From the NCBI GenBank assembly GCA_934725535.1, contig CAKVBV010000003.1, positions 10,412-74,411 on the forward strand: a stretch of 64,000 bases of DNA. Direction: 5' to 3'. Positions 1-8,706 of this stretch are shown piece after piece. The notes beneath the pieces were generated by a model. The model made no database searches. It saw only the letters and a program-made list of their open reading frames with translations, and had not been told where the DNA came from. The DNA is from an uncultured Bacteroidales bacterium (GTDB lineage Bacteria > Bacteroidota > Bacteroidia > Bacteroidales > Paludibacteraceae). Position numbers and translations under genes: made by a program. The stretch's first letter is position 1; the number at the start of each line of letters is the position of its first letter.

Positions 1-1212
1 CGCAAAGGGCAGTGGCGCACCACCCTCAGCAGTTCCTACTATGGCAACAACGGCACACTGACACTGCCCATAGGCAACGGCAGCCTGCAGTCAGGCTGGT
101 CATCCATTGACCTTAAAAACCGCTTCCTATATACCCTGCGCAACGATATGTCTCTATCCTGCAGTGCCGACTACACCCACTACCTCAACACACCCGTTCA
201 GGTGGCGGACTCGGGTATCATGGTCATACAAGGCAACCGGCTCCCACTACGGCAAGGACAGGAGGTATCCCTTGGCGTCAACCTGCTCCACGAAGTCGCA
301 CACTGGTTCTCCTACTCTGTCGGACTGCACGGCAGTGCCTTCCACTCCACCCGCTGGTACGGTGGCTGCGACCCGCGTATCACACTCACCTTCACACCCG
401 CACCCCGACATCAACTCACTGCCTACGCGGGCATGTACTCACAGTACTTCCACAAGGTCTGTCTCACACAAGGCGGACTGCCCACCGACTTCTTCACCCT
501 CGCCGACTCTGCCTTTGTCCCCGAACGTGCCATTACCACAGGACTACGCTACACCGCCCACTTCTTCGACCGCAAGTACACCCTCCAAACGGAAGCATAC
601 TTCAAGCAAATATACCACATCATTGAGTCGCAAGGCAACATCCTTGCACTCGTCAACAACGGCTTCGACTACCATAGCCTGCTCACACCTGCCGACGGAC
701 GCAATGCAGGACTGAACCTTATGTTCCAGAAGAACAGCGGTATCCTCACAGGCTATATCTCCTACTCCTACGGACGCGCATTGCGCAAGATACCTTCCCT
801 CGACGGCTCACAGCACTATATCTATGCCGCTTCCTATGAGCGGGAGCACGACCTCAATATCGTACTCAATGCCAACTTCGCCAAACGTTGGCACATCAGC
901 GCACAGTTCGTACTGGCTTCAGGCATACCCTACACGCCCGTAGAGGAGGTATATATGCTCAACAACAAACTCTTATGGCGGTACGGCAAGTACAACAGCA
1001 GCCATATCCCCACATACCACCGTCTCGACATCAGTTGCTCCTACGACATTATCAAGCGCAAAGGACACGAACTCGGCATCAACCTCTCTATCTACAATGT
1101 CTATTGCCACCGCAATGCGCAGTTTGTGGTCTATCGCGACGACTTTACACCCGTTTACGGCTCTGCCCTATCCACCATCATTCCGTCTGTCAGTATCTAT
1201 GGCACGCTGTAA
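1..1212 (+). CDS. TonB-dependent outer membrane receptor, C-terminal part (5' end outside window)
   Basis: The reading frame is open from base 1 and ends at 1212, giving 403 visible residues of a beta-barrel: alternating aromatic/polar strands, and near the C-terminus a YHRLD motif (about residues 338-342) that is also present in the full-length receptor at 54772-57198. The plug and carboxypeptidase-regulatory domains lie upstream of the window. It would take up a substrate across the outer membrane using TonB energy; the substrate is unknown. The next gene, a DUF4249 lipoprotein, starts before this one stops (13-14 nt overlap), the same pairing seen at 53.5-57.2 kb. Family assignment is secure; specificity cannot be inferred. 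Confidence 0.88.
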   Translation, partial: RKGQWRTTLSSSYYGNNGTLTLPIGNGSLQSGWSSIDLKNRFLYTLRNDMSLSCSADYTHYLNTPVQVADSGIMVIQGNRLPLRQGQEVSLGVNLLHEVAHWFSYSVGLHGSAFHSTRWYGGCDPRITLTFTPAPRHQLTAYAGMYSQYFHKVCLTQGGLPTDFFTLADSAFVPERAITTGLRYTAHFFDRKYTLQTEAYFKQIYHIIESQGNILALVNNGFDYHSLLTPADGRNAGLNLMFQKNSGILTGYISYSYGRALRKIPSLDGSQHYIYAASYEREHDLNIVLNANFAKRWHISAQFVLASGIPYTPVEEVYMLNNKLLWRYGKYNSSHIPTYHRLDISCSYDIIKRKGHELGINLSIYNVYCHRNAQFVVYRDDFTPVYGSALSTIIPSVSIYGTL

Positions 1213-2077
1213 ATATATCATCTGCACCCTGTTGTGCGTATGCGCAGTGGCTTGCCGACAGGAAGAACCTGCCATATCACACCTTGTGGTCGAAGGTTGG
1301 ATAGAACCGGGACAGCACCCCGTTGTCATGCTCCACCGCAGTTGCCCCTACAGCCAAATAGACACCGCCTACGACGACATCGAGGGCCTTGTAGCCGACT
1401 ACCTGATTCCCTTCGGCAAGGTTACTATCAGCAACGGAGACACCACCGTCGTACTTACAGGGCGGGTTAATCGCTCATATATGCCCCCATACACCTACTC
1501 TTCCGTCTATATGAAAGGCGAGGAGGGCAAGACCTACTGCCTGACCGTGCAAGCAGGAGACTACCATGCCACTGCGCAAACCACCATTCCGCGACGGGCT
1601 GCCTTTGACTCCATCCGTACAGAACTATACGGCGAAGACCGCGTACAAGTAGTCGGATATATGCACCAAGTGCCGCCACATACACACTATCTCATCTTTG
1701 CACGTTACTCCTACGACACCCAGTACCTGCTATGCCCTCTTGGAGCCATATCTTCGCCCGACAGCATTGCTGATTTGCAAGTCAACATCTATAGCCCTTA
1801 TGGAGAAAACGACAGCACAAAAACATTCACAAACGCTATGTTCCGGCAATCGGAAAAGAACGGTGTGTTTGTCAAGATAGCCTCTGTCAATGAAGAGGAG
1901 TTCGCTTTCTGGAACTCATTCAGCAGCACTGCGCTCACTTCGGGTGTCCTTTTCATGCCCATACGGCAAAACATCACCTCCAATATCCACGGCGGCATAG
2001 GCTACTGGTGCGGCATGGGCAGCACCGAACACTATGTACCCCTCTCACACTCCCGCACCTACACCTATCCCCATTAA
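1199..2077 (+). CDS. DUF4249 family lipoprotein, partner of the TonB receptor
   Basis: 292 residues. The start at 1199 gives a signal peptide ending in a lipobox (CAVAC, Cys19); the longer open frame upstream (from 1097) has no signal peptide and lies inside the receptor gene, so it was rejected. The mature part begins with the LVVEGWI-type strand typical of DUF4249 and continues as an all-beta periplasmic/outer-membrane-anchored protein. Overlap with the receptor stop codon implies translational coupling. DUF4249 proteins are regularly encoded next to TonB receptors in Bacteroidetes; their biochemical role is not established. The second copy in this window (53516-54766) shares the organisation but not close sequence. 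Confidence 0.85.
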   Translation: MARCKYIICTLLCVCAVACRQEEPAISHLVVEGWIEPGQHPVVMLHRSCPYSQIDTAYDDIEGLVADYLIPFGKVTISNGDTTVVLTGRVNRSYMPPYTYSSVYMKGEEGKTYCLTVQAGDYHATAQTTIPRRAAFDSIRTELYGEDRVQVVGYMHQVPPHTHYLIFARYSYDTQYLLCPLGAISSPDSIADLQVNIYSPYGENDSTKTFTNAMFRQSEKNGVFVKIASVNEEEFAFWNSFSSTALTSGVLFMPIRQNITSNIHGGIGYWCGMGSTEHYVPLSHSRTYTYPH

Positions 2078-2130
2078 CCTCACATAGGAACAATGCTTGG
2101 AGAGCGACACTGGGAGACGACGCTTGGGAA

Positions 2131-2223
2131 ACGACGCGGCTCGCGTCGTCAAATTGTCAATACGGGACTTAACTATATGATACGTATTATTGAGCCCCCT
2201 CTCTGAGGGGGTTGGGGGAGTCT
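2131..2223. repeat. Composite dispersed palindromic repeat, copy 1
   Basis: Two modules follow each other. At 2131-2149 is a near-perfect palindrome with arms ACGACGCG/CGCGTCGT. At 2192-2223 is a G/C block (gagccccctctctgaggggg followed by ttgggggagtct) with a short hairpin. The same two modules occur in the same order at 63609-63676; the second module alone is found at 12986-13014 and, inverted, inside a coding region at 57808-57837. Lying just after the DUF4249 stop, it could also end transcription. Confidence 0.8.
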
Positions 2224-2233
2224 CGGGTTAAGA

Positions 2234-2288
2234 GTATGATATTAGTATGTGATTAGTATGTGATTAGTATGAGATTAGTATGTGATTA
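2234..2288. repeat. 11-bp tandem array, 5 units (gtatgtgatta type)
   Basis: Five uninterrupted 11-bp units starting with gtatgatatta and ending gtatgtgatta-agc. The array at 20281-20346 begins and ends with the same variant units but has six units, so the two are homologous and differ in copy number. It sits about 110-165 bp upstream of the promoter at 2398-2428. No protein-coding role is apparent. Confidence 0.9.
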
Positions 2289-2397
2289 AGCAATGGATAA
2301 GCCGGAGATATGCAACCTTCCACACATACATAGTATTCACGTGAAAGTCTTATCAGTTGTCCCCTTTCTATTTTCTCCGTTCTAATTGTAAATAATT

Positions 2398-2428
2398 TTG
2401 CATACCCACAAAATTTATTGTACCTTTG
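2398..2428 (+). promoter_or_regulatory. Bacteroidetes-type promoter (TTG-N20-TACCTTTG) for the 2971/3570 operon
   Basis: TTG at 2398-2400 is followed by exactly 20 nt and then TACCTTTG at 2421-2428, matching the -33/-7 consensus of the Bacteroidetes primary sigma factor. The predicted start near 2435 implies an unusually long, about 535-nt, leader before the first start codon at 2971. Confidence 0.75.
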
Positions 2429-2430
2429 TA

Positions 2431-2970
2431 GCCGAAAGCAAAATATACCACAAGTGCATACATGGTTCGGTATATTGTATATGCGTCTTTTCGGCTCTGT
2501 GGCACATAGTGAACAACAGGAACCAAGTCCCCCTGTTTATGGGACTATAAACTGATAAACAACAGCCGCGCCGTGGGTGGGAGGAAGTGTCGCTCCTGTG
2601 CAGCCCTGCGGGGGGACAGGTAGGTGAAATGCCTACGAGGACATAATAAAAGGCGTTTGTTAACGCTTGTTTTGGTAACTTGAAACCTATCAATTTTCTT
2701 ACCATCCAAGACAAGAAAGTAACGAATGTCTACGGGATGTGTATTCCGCCGTGCATCTATGGTGCAACTATTGGCTGTTATGGCTGATAGTGTGCCGTAG
2801 TGTATTGGTGTATATACATATTCGGCGTGGGCTGAGTCGTTCTTCTTAATGGTAAAGGTTTTGATAGGACCCCAAGTTATAAGGATGAGCGTAGAACAAG
2901 GTTCCACGCTTTTTTTGTATATATACCCGAGCCTTGCGGAACCCATGACTCAACCAAAAACTTATGTTTT
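2431..2970 (+). ncRNA. Long structured 5' leader (candidate cis-regulatory RNA)
   Basis: No convincing gene lies in these 540 nt. Directly at the predicted transcript start, nested pairings are visible: 2431-2437 with 2489-2495 (gccgaaa/tttcggc) and 2443-2449 with 2469-2475 (atatacc/ggtatat). Further hairpins are gtagg/cctac (2620-2624 with 2632-2636) and gcgtt/aacgc (2653-2657 with 2662-2666). A minus-strand open frame (2545-2946) has no start signal or recognisable protein and overlaps these hairpins. I do not recognise the RNA family; it could be a regulatory leader or a separate small RNA whose end I cannot place. Confidence 0.45.
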
Positions 2971-3564
2971 ATGTCTAACAAAAATTCAAGCGAAGAACTC
3001 CAATCGCACCGCAGGTTCTTCAAACAAGCAGTGAGGGCAGGCTGTATAGGCAGCCGCACGAATGTTTGCCACATTATTCTTGCCGTTGTGTCCTTTGTGT
3101 GCATGCTACCTATGTACGCCATGGCACAGACATCCGGCGAACCACAACCGTCCGTTATCATTGAGCGGTTAACAGGACAGGACATCACAATGGCACTCGC
3201 CAAAGTAGGTAAACTGACCTTTACCAACGACTCTGTCTATCTTGTGGCACATGAAGGCACTATCCTTGGCAGAGAAGCCAAAAGCCAAACACGCAGAATC
3301 GTATTTGGTAATACAAGCACACCCTCTGCCACCCCACAGGTATCAGACAACAACATCCTTGTATTCCCGAACCCTGCGGCAGACCACATCATCGTTAATG
3401 GATTGGAAGCAGGCACCGCTGTCCGCATCTATGCCAACAACGGCAAGCTGCTTGAGACCACCATTGCTGAAACCAACACGACGACTCTGCAGGTATCCCA
3501 CCTTGCACAAGGTACTTACCTGCTGCAAGTAAACACACAAATCGTTAAATTCATTAAACAATAA
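2971..3564 (+). CDS. Secreted protein with T9SS-like C-terminal sorting domain
   Basis: 197 residues. A polar, arginine-rich N-terminus of about 33 residues precedes a hydrophobic signal segment ending near YAMAQ, so it is exported. The middle is short and unremarkable. From about residue 128 the C-terminus follows the Por-secretion tail pattern: VFPNPAADHI, then VRIYANNGKLLE, then the TYLLQV strand. Such a domain marks cargo for type IX-like secretion and surface attachment. The next secreted gene starts 5 nt after this stop, so they form an operon behind the long leader. ATG 2971 is the first start in the frame; the ribosome site is weak. No enzymatic function is visible. Confidence 0.72.
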   Translation: MSNKNSSEELQSHRRFFKQAVRAGCIGSRTNVCHIILAVVSFVCMLPMYAMAQTSGEPQPSVIIERLTGQDITMALAKVGKLTFTNDSVYLVAHEGTILGREAKSQTRRIVFGNTSTPSATPQVSDNNILVFPNPAADHIIVNGLEAGTAVRIYANNGKLLETTIAETNTTTLQVSHLAQGTYLLQVNTQIVKFIKQ

Positions 3565-3569
3565 ACATT

Positions 3570-5318
3570 ATGAAGCAATTATCACTTATTGTATGCGCCC
3601 TCCTCATCAGTATGAGCAGCATGGCGCAAATGTACCTATGGCAAGGCGGACACTATACCGCTGCCAATTTGGACAGCATCACGTTCTCATTGTATCCTGG
3701 GACTGACAATTTACCACAAGTGGCTCCTACACAGGGAAAATATACCATTGTTTGGAACGCTGTGGGTTATACAGAGTGCAATGACCTTGTATTTGCAGGC
3801 AACTACAACAATTACAACATCACTAATGTGGCTGCTATGGCTAAGTTCGAGAAGATAGCGGGCTACACCAACTGGTACAAGGCGGTCATCACTCCTACTG
3901 AGACTATCAAGCAACTTGAAGGTAAGCCTTGCGCATTGGCTTCAGATGGAACTTTTCCTACGCAGTGGGACTATCAGTGGATTGGCACTGAGGAGAAACC
4001 TTGTGAAGTAATAATGGGCGATGTAGAGTTCCTCGAAGACTACACGGACGAGACTCGGATGATAGTTAAGAAAATAGGCTCTGTAGTGTATGTTCGCAGT
4101 TATTCATTCAAACGCGACCCATGCGTGGTTGAGCCGGTATATGACGTTACCTTCAACCTCACCACGGCTCAGACTATGCCTGCTGACGCTAATATATATG
4201 TGGTTGGCGATTTCAAAGAAAACGCTTGGGAGCCTGACGCGTATCCGATGACACGTATCGACAATACTCATTTCACTGCTACCATTAAGAGCAAAATGGG
4301 GCGTGAGTATAAGTATGTGGTTAATGGCTCGTGGAATTATGAAATGATGGATTTCCCTGAAGAAGGAAATACCTGCTCGTATGTCCCTGCCAATATGACT
4401 ATCAGCAGCCAGACGATGACAGACTACGTTTATGGTTTTAGAAACATCAATGCCACATATTGCGGTGATAACGGGTCTGACATTTTGGACAACTTTGCTT
4501 TTTCTGATTATGGACTATTTGGAACACCCGAACTGATTGAGGGGGCTAACCAAAAATATATTACCGTCAATGGGAATCAAGCACTTTGCCAAGGAGGATA
4601 TATACAATTTGCAGCATGGGATAATGGTCTCACTTACACTAATGGCAAGGGCTTTTCCGGCAAAGGACTTATGATTCTTACAGATATGCCGGTATGGGTG
4701 GTTTTGGAAGGCACCTACAAAGGAAATTTTATTGAGCCTGATAATGGTTGCTACTGGATAGACACGTGCAACACCTCCATTACAGCATATACCGCCAAAG
4801 CAGGCGAACTGGTAAACCTGCAGAACTATGGAGGTTTCTTCAAGCAAGTCATCGCTAAAGAAGCAGGTATTATAGACAATGTAGATGTCAATCTATACTA
4901 TAGTTCACAGACAGGAACACAGATTTTCCAATATAACGCCGATGAGGGCAGCCAAACATACAACCTCGGCAACATCAAAGAAGCAGGTTTCAAAAAGGAC
5001 AATGGCAAGTTACTCTATTATTCCATCATCGAGTGGTATGACTTCATACATACAGACCGTTGGTTTGGACTCAAAGCCAATTTGGATGCAGATGGTAACT
5101 TGGTCAGTCTGGTTGAACCATACGATATGCGCACTATCCAAAAGGTATATACCAATATAGAGACGAACAACTCAGCACCCGCCAAAACGCAAAGCAAATT
5201 CAGAATGTTACAGGCAGAGGAGGATAATGAACCTCAATACACTCTTGCAGACCCTGCGCACATACACCTTGGCGAGAACCCGTTCCCCGCTGATGTGAAA
5301 CGTGTGATGAAGAAATAG
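3570..5318 (+). CDS. Secreted protein with starch-binding-like beta domain, function unknown
   Basis: 582 residues. It begins with a clear signal peptide (cleavage after SSMAQ) and then a segment containing ANLDSITFSLY, common at the N-terminus of Bacteroidales surface proteins. Residues about 190-265 (YVVGDFKENAW ... YKYVVNGSWNYEM) look like the beta-sandwich of glycogen/starch-binding modules. The remainder is beta-rich with no catalytic motif I recognise and no obvious T9SS tail. It is co-transcribed with the small sorting-domain protein 5 nt upstream and followed by a terminator, so the two form a closed unit. A role in binding a surface or dietary glycan is an inference only. Confidence 0.68.
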   Translation: MKQLSLIVCALLISMSSMAQMYLWQGGHYTAANLDSITFSLYPGTDNLPQVAPTQGKYTIVWNAVGYTECNDLVFAGNYNNYNITNVAAMAKFEKIAGYTNWYKAVITPTETIKQLEGKPCALASDGTFPTQWDYQWIGTEEKPCEVIMGDVEFLEDYTDETRMIVKKIGSVVYVRSYSFKRDPCVVEPVYDVTFNLTTAQTMPADANIYVVGDFKENAWEPDAYPMTRIDNTHFTATIKSKMGREYKYVVNGSWNYEMMDFPEEGNTCSYVPANMTISSQTMTDYVYGFRNINATYCGDNGSDILDNFAFSDYGLFGTPELIEGANQKYITVNGNQALCQGGYIQFAAWDNGLTYTNGKGFSGKGLMILTDMPVWVVLEGTYKGNFIEPDNGCYWIDTCNTSITAYTAKAGELVNLQNYGGFFKQVIAKEAGIIDNVDVNLYYSSQTGTQIFQYNADEGSQTYNLGNIKEAGFKKDNGKLLYYSIIEWYDFIHTDRWFGLKANLDADGNLVSLVEPYDMRTIQKVYTNIETNNSAPAKTQSKFRMLQAEEDNEPQYTLADPAHIHLGENPFPADVKRVMKK

Positions 5319-5339
5319 CGTTTTTGCATATCTGATAAT

Positions 5340-5375
5340 AAAGGAGGTTGTTAAATGTTAGCGACCTCCTTTTTG
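5340..5375 (+). terminator. Intrinsic terminator
   Basis: An 8-9 bp stem (aaggaggt paired with acctcctt) with a 15-nt loop is followed by a run of T. It lies 21 nt after the stop codon at 5318 and separates the secreted-protein operon from rplU. Confidence 0.85.
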
Positions 5376-5442
5376 TATCCATTCCCCTCTCAATTTTGTA
5401 TGAAGTATGACTATGAGTTGCCATAAAAAAATGCACACGCAT

Positions 5443-5473
5443 TTGCACATCCCAATAAATAGTTGTACCTTTG
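5443..5473 (+). promoter_or_regulatory. Promoter (TTG-N20-TACCTTTG) of rplU-rpmA
   Basis: TTG at 5443-5445, a 20-nt spacer and TACCTTTG at 5466-5473. The predicted start near 5480 leaves a leader of about 150 nt before rplU. Confidence 0.78.
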
Positions 5474-5479
5474 CACGCT

Positions 5480-5628
5480 TTTTCGGCTAACGGGCTCCAA
5501 AGAAGCACTGCTGAGGGGACGGATGACGCTTGTCAGTATACGCCTGCAAAGGTTCAGGAGACATGGCGTGCCAACGTCGAGGACTCAGTACCTCGCCCGA
5601 CCGAGTGAATAATTAAACCATTGTGATA
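5480..5628 (+). promoter_or_regulatory. Structured leader of rplU, candidate ribosomal-protein autoregulatory element
   Basis: About 150 nt between the promoter and rplU contain three short hairpins: tgac/gtca (5524-5527 with 5532-5535), acgcc/ggcgt (5540-5544 with 5565-5569) and cgagg/cctcg (5578-5582 with 5591-5595). Ribosomal-protein operons are commonly controlled by binding of a product to such leaders. I cannot assign it to a named family. Confidence 0.45.
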
Positions 5629-5946
5629 ATGTACGCAATTGTAGAAATGCAAGGCTTCCAATACAAAGTAGAAGCCGGCAAGAAACTGTTCGTCAACCGT
5701 ATGGACGCCGAGAAGGGCGCAACGGTAACGTTCGACAAAGTGCTGCTCGTGGACAACGACGGCGAAATCAAAGTAGGTGCTCCCGTAGTAGCAGGGGCAA
5801 AGGTGGTTTGCGAGGTGCTTGACAACGAGTGCCGTGGCGAGAAGATTCTCGTCTTCCACAAGAAACGCCGCAAAGGCTATCGCAAACTGAATGGCCATCG
5901 TCAAGACCTTACGAACCTTGTGGTTAAGGAGATTGTATTGGCTTAA
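5629..5946 (+). CDS. rplU: 50S ribosomal protein bL21
   Basis: 105 residues, the normal length. The protein starts [14 protein letters not shown] and contains the bL21 core with the C-terminal basic stretch [17 protein letters not shown] that contacts 23S rRNA. A GTG at 5623 is in frame two codons earlier, but ATG 5629 matches the family start. rpmA follows after 36 nt, the standard pair of large-subunit proteins, with shared transcription from the promoter at 5443. Confidence 0.97.
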   Translation: MYAIVEMQGFQYKVEAGKKLFVNRMDAEKGATVTFDKVLLVDNDGEIKVGAPVVAGAKVVCEVLDNECRGEKILVFHKKRRKGYRKLNGHRQDLTNLVVKEIVLA

Positions 5947-5982
5947 TGTCTAACCAAGTAAAGTAGAAGAAAGGAAAAGATT

Positions 5983-6246
5983 ATGGCACATAAGAAAGGT
6001 GTCGGTAGTTCCAAGAACGGCCGTGAATCAGAAAGCAAACGATTAGGCGTTAAAATCTGGGGTGGTCAATTTGCCAAAGCAGGCAACATCATTGTTCGCC
6101 AACGTGGTACTGTCCACAACCCCGGCGAGAATATGGGCATGGGTAGCGACCACACACTCTATGCACTGGTAGATGGTGTCGTTACGTTCACCCGCAAACG
6201 CAACAACAAATCCTACGTCTCAATCCAGCCGATTGCTGAGGCTTAA
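5983..6246 (+). CDS. rpmA: 50S ribosomal protein bL27
   Basis: 87 residues. [20 protein letters not shown] is the classic bL27 N-terminal tail, which reaches the peptidyl-transferase centre; there is no Firmicute-type cleavable extension. [18 protein letters not shown] follows. A purine-rich ribosome site (agaaagga) precedes the ATG. It is co-transcribed with rplU and followed by a hairpin at 6271-6310. Confidence 0.97.
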   Translation: MAHKKGVGSSKNGRESESKRLGVKIWGGQFAKAGNIIVRQRGTVHNPGENMGMGSDHTLYALVDGVVTFTRKRNNKSYVSIQPIAEA

Positions 6247-6270
6247 TCGGCGGCGAGAATACATACTACG

Positions 6271-6310
6271 TTCTCCTACCGAAAGGGCTTCGGCTTCTTC
6301 GGTGGGAGAA
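6271..6310 (+). terminator. Hairpin terminator or attenuator after rpmA
   Basis: ttctcctaccgaa pairs with ttcggtgggagaa over 13 bp including one G-U pair, followed by a T-rich tract (ttgttgttatt). The continuous gene order suggests partial read-through into serS. Confidence 0.75.
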
Positions 6311-6312
6311 TT

Positions 6313-6347
6313 GTTGTTATTAACTATTAACTATTACTTATTACTCG
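6313..6347. repeat. 7-bp periodic A/T array before serS
   Basis: Five heptads (gttgtta, ttaacta, ttaacta, ttactta, ttactcg) fill the space up to 8 nt before the serS ATG. Comparable heptad arrays precede four other start codons in the window (20454, 47558, 59594, 61634). Confidence 0.7.
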
Positions 6348-6354
6348 AAGTATT

Positions 6355-7722
6355 ATGCTAACCCTCAAACAAATCTACGACGACCGCGAGCATATCATTG
6401 CCGGTCTCGAAAAGAAGCACTTTGCGGGAGCCCGCGAGGCGATAGAGCAAGCCATTGCTCTTGACACCACCCGCAAGACCGCACAACAGAAGAAAGACGC
6501 TGCTGCGGCAGAGATGAACAAAATATCCAAGTCCATAGGCGCTCTCATGGCACAGGGCAAGCGTGAGGAAGCAGAAGCCGCAAAGGCGCAGACAGGCACC
6601 CTTAAACAGGACATTGCCACCTACGACCATGAGATGGCAGAAGCGGAAACATCCCTCACCAATCTGCTGCTCACCATTCCCAATGTGCCTTACGACATCG
6701 TACCCGAAGGCAACGGCGCAGAAGACAACCTCGCTGTCAAAATGGGCAACTGGCCTAACCAAGCCGTCATCGACTCCTTGGCTGCGGGTAAGCCTGTAGC
6801 ACTCCGCGACTGGCCTGCCGATGCCGACGAGGCTATCGCGCAACAGCGTATTGCCGACAGCGAGAAACTGCCCCACTGGGAACTGGCAAAGAAGTACAAC
6901 CTCATCGACTTCGACCTCGGTGTCAAAATCTCGGGCGCAGGCTTCCCTGTATATATAGGTCAGGGTGCACGCCTGCAACGCGCCCTCATCAATTTCTTCC
7001 TCGCAGAGGCTGCCAAGGCAGGCTATACCGAAATCATGCCCCCTACGGTGGTGAATGCTGCCAGTGGCTACGGCACGGGGCAACTGCCTGACAAAGAGGG
7101 GCAGATGTACCATTGCGAAGTGGATGACCTCTACCTCATACCCACAGCCGAAGTGCCTGTCACCAACCTCTACCGCGACGAGATTCTCGATGAGAGCCAA
7201 CTGCCCATCAAGAACTGCGCCTACACCGAGTGCTTCCGCCGCGAGGCAGGCTCCTATGGCAAAGACGTCCGCGGTCTGAACCGTCTCCATGAGTTCAGCA
7301 AGATTGAGATTGTGCGTATCGACACACCCGAGCATTCGGCTATCTCACATCAGGAGATGCTCGACCACGTAGAAGGGCTGCTCAAGAAACTCGAACTGCC
7401 CTACCGTATTCTCCGTCTCTGTGGCGGGGACATCAGTTTTACGGCGGCACTCTGCTACGACTTCGAGGTGTACTCCGAGGCTCAGCACCGTTGGCTGGAG
7501 GTATCTTCTACGTCTAACTTTGACACCTACCAAGCGAACCGTCTCCATTGCCGTTACCGCCGTGCAGAGGACAAGAAAGTCACCCTTTGCCATACGCTGA
7601 ATGGCTCGGCCCTTGCCCTGCCGCGTATCGTAGCCGCCATCTTGGAGAACAACCAGACAGAGGAAGGCATCCGTATCCCTGCCGCCCTGCAACCCTATAT
7701 GGGCTGCGATATGATTCGATAG
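6355..7722 (+). CDS. serS: Seryl-tRNA synthetase
   Basis: 455 residues. It charges tRNA-Ser with serine in the cytoplasm. The N-terminal 110 residues form the long antiparallel coiled coil that binds the tRNA variable arm. The class II catalytic domain shows the serine pocket TAEVPVTNLYRDE, motif 2 (FRREAGSYGKDVRG) and motif 3 (LNGSALALPRIVAAILENNQ). Length is slightly above the usual 425 because of insertions in the catalytic core. The start at 6355 (MLTLKQI) matches the family N-terminus. aroC begins 6 nt after the stop, so it is likely co-transcribed. Confidence 0.97.
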   Translation: MLTLKQIYDDREHIIAGLEKKHFAGAREAIEQAIALDTTRKTAQQKKDAAAAEMNKISKSIGALMAQGKREEAEAAKAQTGTLKQDIATYDHEMAEAETSLTNLLLTIPNVPYDIVPEGNGAEDNLAVKMGNWPNQAVIDSLAAGKPVALRDWPADADEAIAQQRIADSEKLPHWELAKKYNLIDFDLGVKISGAGFPVYIGQGARLQRALINFFLAEAAKAGYTEIMPPTVVNAASGYGTGQLPDKEGQMYHCEVDDLYLIPTAEVPVTNLYRDEILDESQLPIKNCAYTECFRREAGSYGKDVRGLNRLHEFSKIEIVRIDTPEHSAISHQEMLDHVEGLLKKLELPYRILRLCGGDISFTAALCYDFEVYSEAQHRWLEVSSTSNFDTYQANRLHCRYRRAEDKKVTLCHTLNGSALALPRIVAAILENNQTEEGIRIPAALQPYMGCDMIR

Positions 7723-7728
7723 GAGACT

Positions 7729-8706
7729 ATGAACTCCTTGGGCAATCACTTTGTATTCACCTCCTTTGGCGAGTCCCACGGGCACGCCATAGGGGGTGTT
7801 ATTGATGGTGTGCCTGCCGGAGTACATATAGATATGTCGCTTATACGCAGCGCGTTAGACAGGCGTGCAGGACGTAATGGAGACAAAGTGAAAGCAGGTG
7901 TATCACCTCGTGCCGCACGTGAAGCAGACGAAGTGGAGTGGTTGAGCGGTGTAATGGACGGGGTTACGTTGGGTACACCAATTGCGTTTCTTATTCGTAA
8001 TGCCAATGCCCGTTCCGAGGACTACGACTGGCTGCGCCATAACTACCGTATCGGGCATGCCGACTATACCTACCAAGCCAAGTACGGCATACGCGACTGG
8101 CGGGGAGGAGGACGTGCCTCTGCCCGTGAGACAGCAGGCAGAGTAGTCGCAGGCGCATTGGCACAACAGTTGCTTTTGCAACGCGGTATAGAGATACACG
8201 CCGCATTGGTACAGGTGGGCAACGAGACTGATACCACACGTTTTGCAGAGTATATCCGCGAGGTACAACGTGACGGGGACAGCATAGGCGGCATTGTGGA
8301 GTGTACCATAACGGGGTTGCCTGCGGGAGTGGGCGAACCGATATTTGACAAGTTGCAAAGCCATCTGGCGTATGCCATGATGAGTATCAACGCCTGCAAG
8401 GGGTTTGAGTACGGTTCGGGCTTTGAAGGAGTGGCATTGAGGGGTAGTGAGATGTTCGCCCCGGACGCTCCTGCGAGACTGCAAACCGGCGGCATAGCAG
8501 GCGGCATCAGCGACGGCAGCCCGATAGTATTCCGCTGTGTGTTCAAGCCTACCCCCTCTACACCCAAGACTTTGTCGGCTCTGCCTACTTCAGAACCCCC
8601 AAAAGGACGCTTTGATGCCTGTGTGGCAGTACGGGCAGTACCTGTAGTGGAAGCCATGACGGCTATGGTCGTGGAGGATATGATGCAATCCATAGCGCAC
8701 AAATGA
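7729..8706 (+). CDS. aroC: Chorismate synthase, shortened
   Basis: 325 residues. It catalyses the last common step of aromatic amino-acid synthesis, EPSP to chorismate, using reduced FMN. Signatures present are FGESHGHAIGGVIDGVPAG at the N-terminus, GHADYTYQAKYG and RGGGRASARETAGRV in the middle, and GGIAGGISDGSPIVFR near the C-terminus. The protein is about 30 residues shorter than the usual 355-360: the stretch between RGSEM and TGGIAGGIS lacks roughly 15 residues, including the normally conserved Asn-Asp motif, and the C-terminus is brief. The last codon overlaps the ATG of the permease gene by 4 nt. Activity is likely but the missing segment deserves checking. Confidence 0.93.
   Translation: MNSLGNHFVFTSFGESHGHAIGGVIDGVPAGVHIDMSLIRSALDRRAGRNGDKVKAGVSPRAAREADEVEWLSGVMDGVTLGTPIAFLIRNANARSEDYDWLRHNYRIGHADYTYQAKYGIRDWRGGGRASARETAGRVVAGALAQQLLLQRGIEIHAALVQVGNETDTTRFAEYIREVQRDGDSIGGIVECTITGLPAGVGEPIFDKLQSHLAYAMMSINACKGFEYGSGFEGVALRGSEMFAPDAPARLQTGGIAGGISDGSPIVFRCVFKPTPSTPKTLSALPTSEPPKGRFDACVAVRAVPVVEAMTAMVVEDMMQSIAHK

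Noticed and set aside
2545..2946. 133-residue minus-strand frame in the long leader
   Set aside because: No promoter or ribosome site; overlaps several RNA hairpins; composition is not protein-like.
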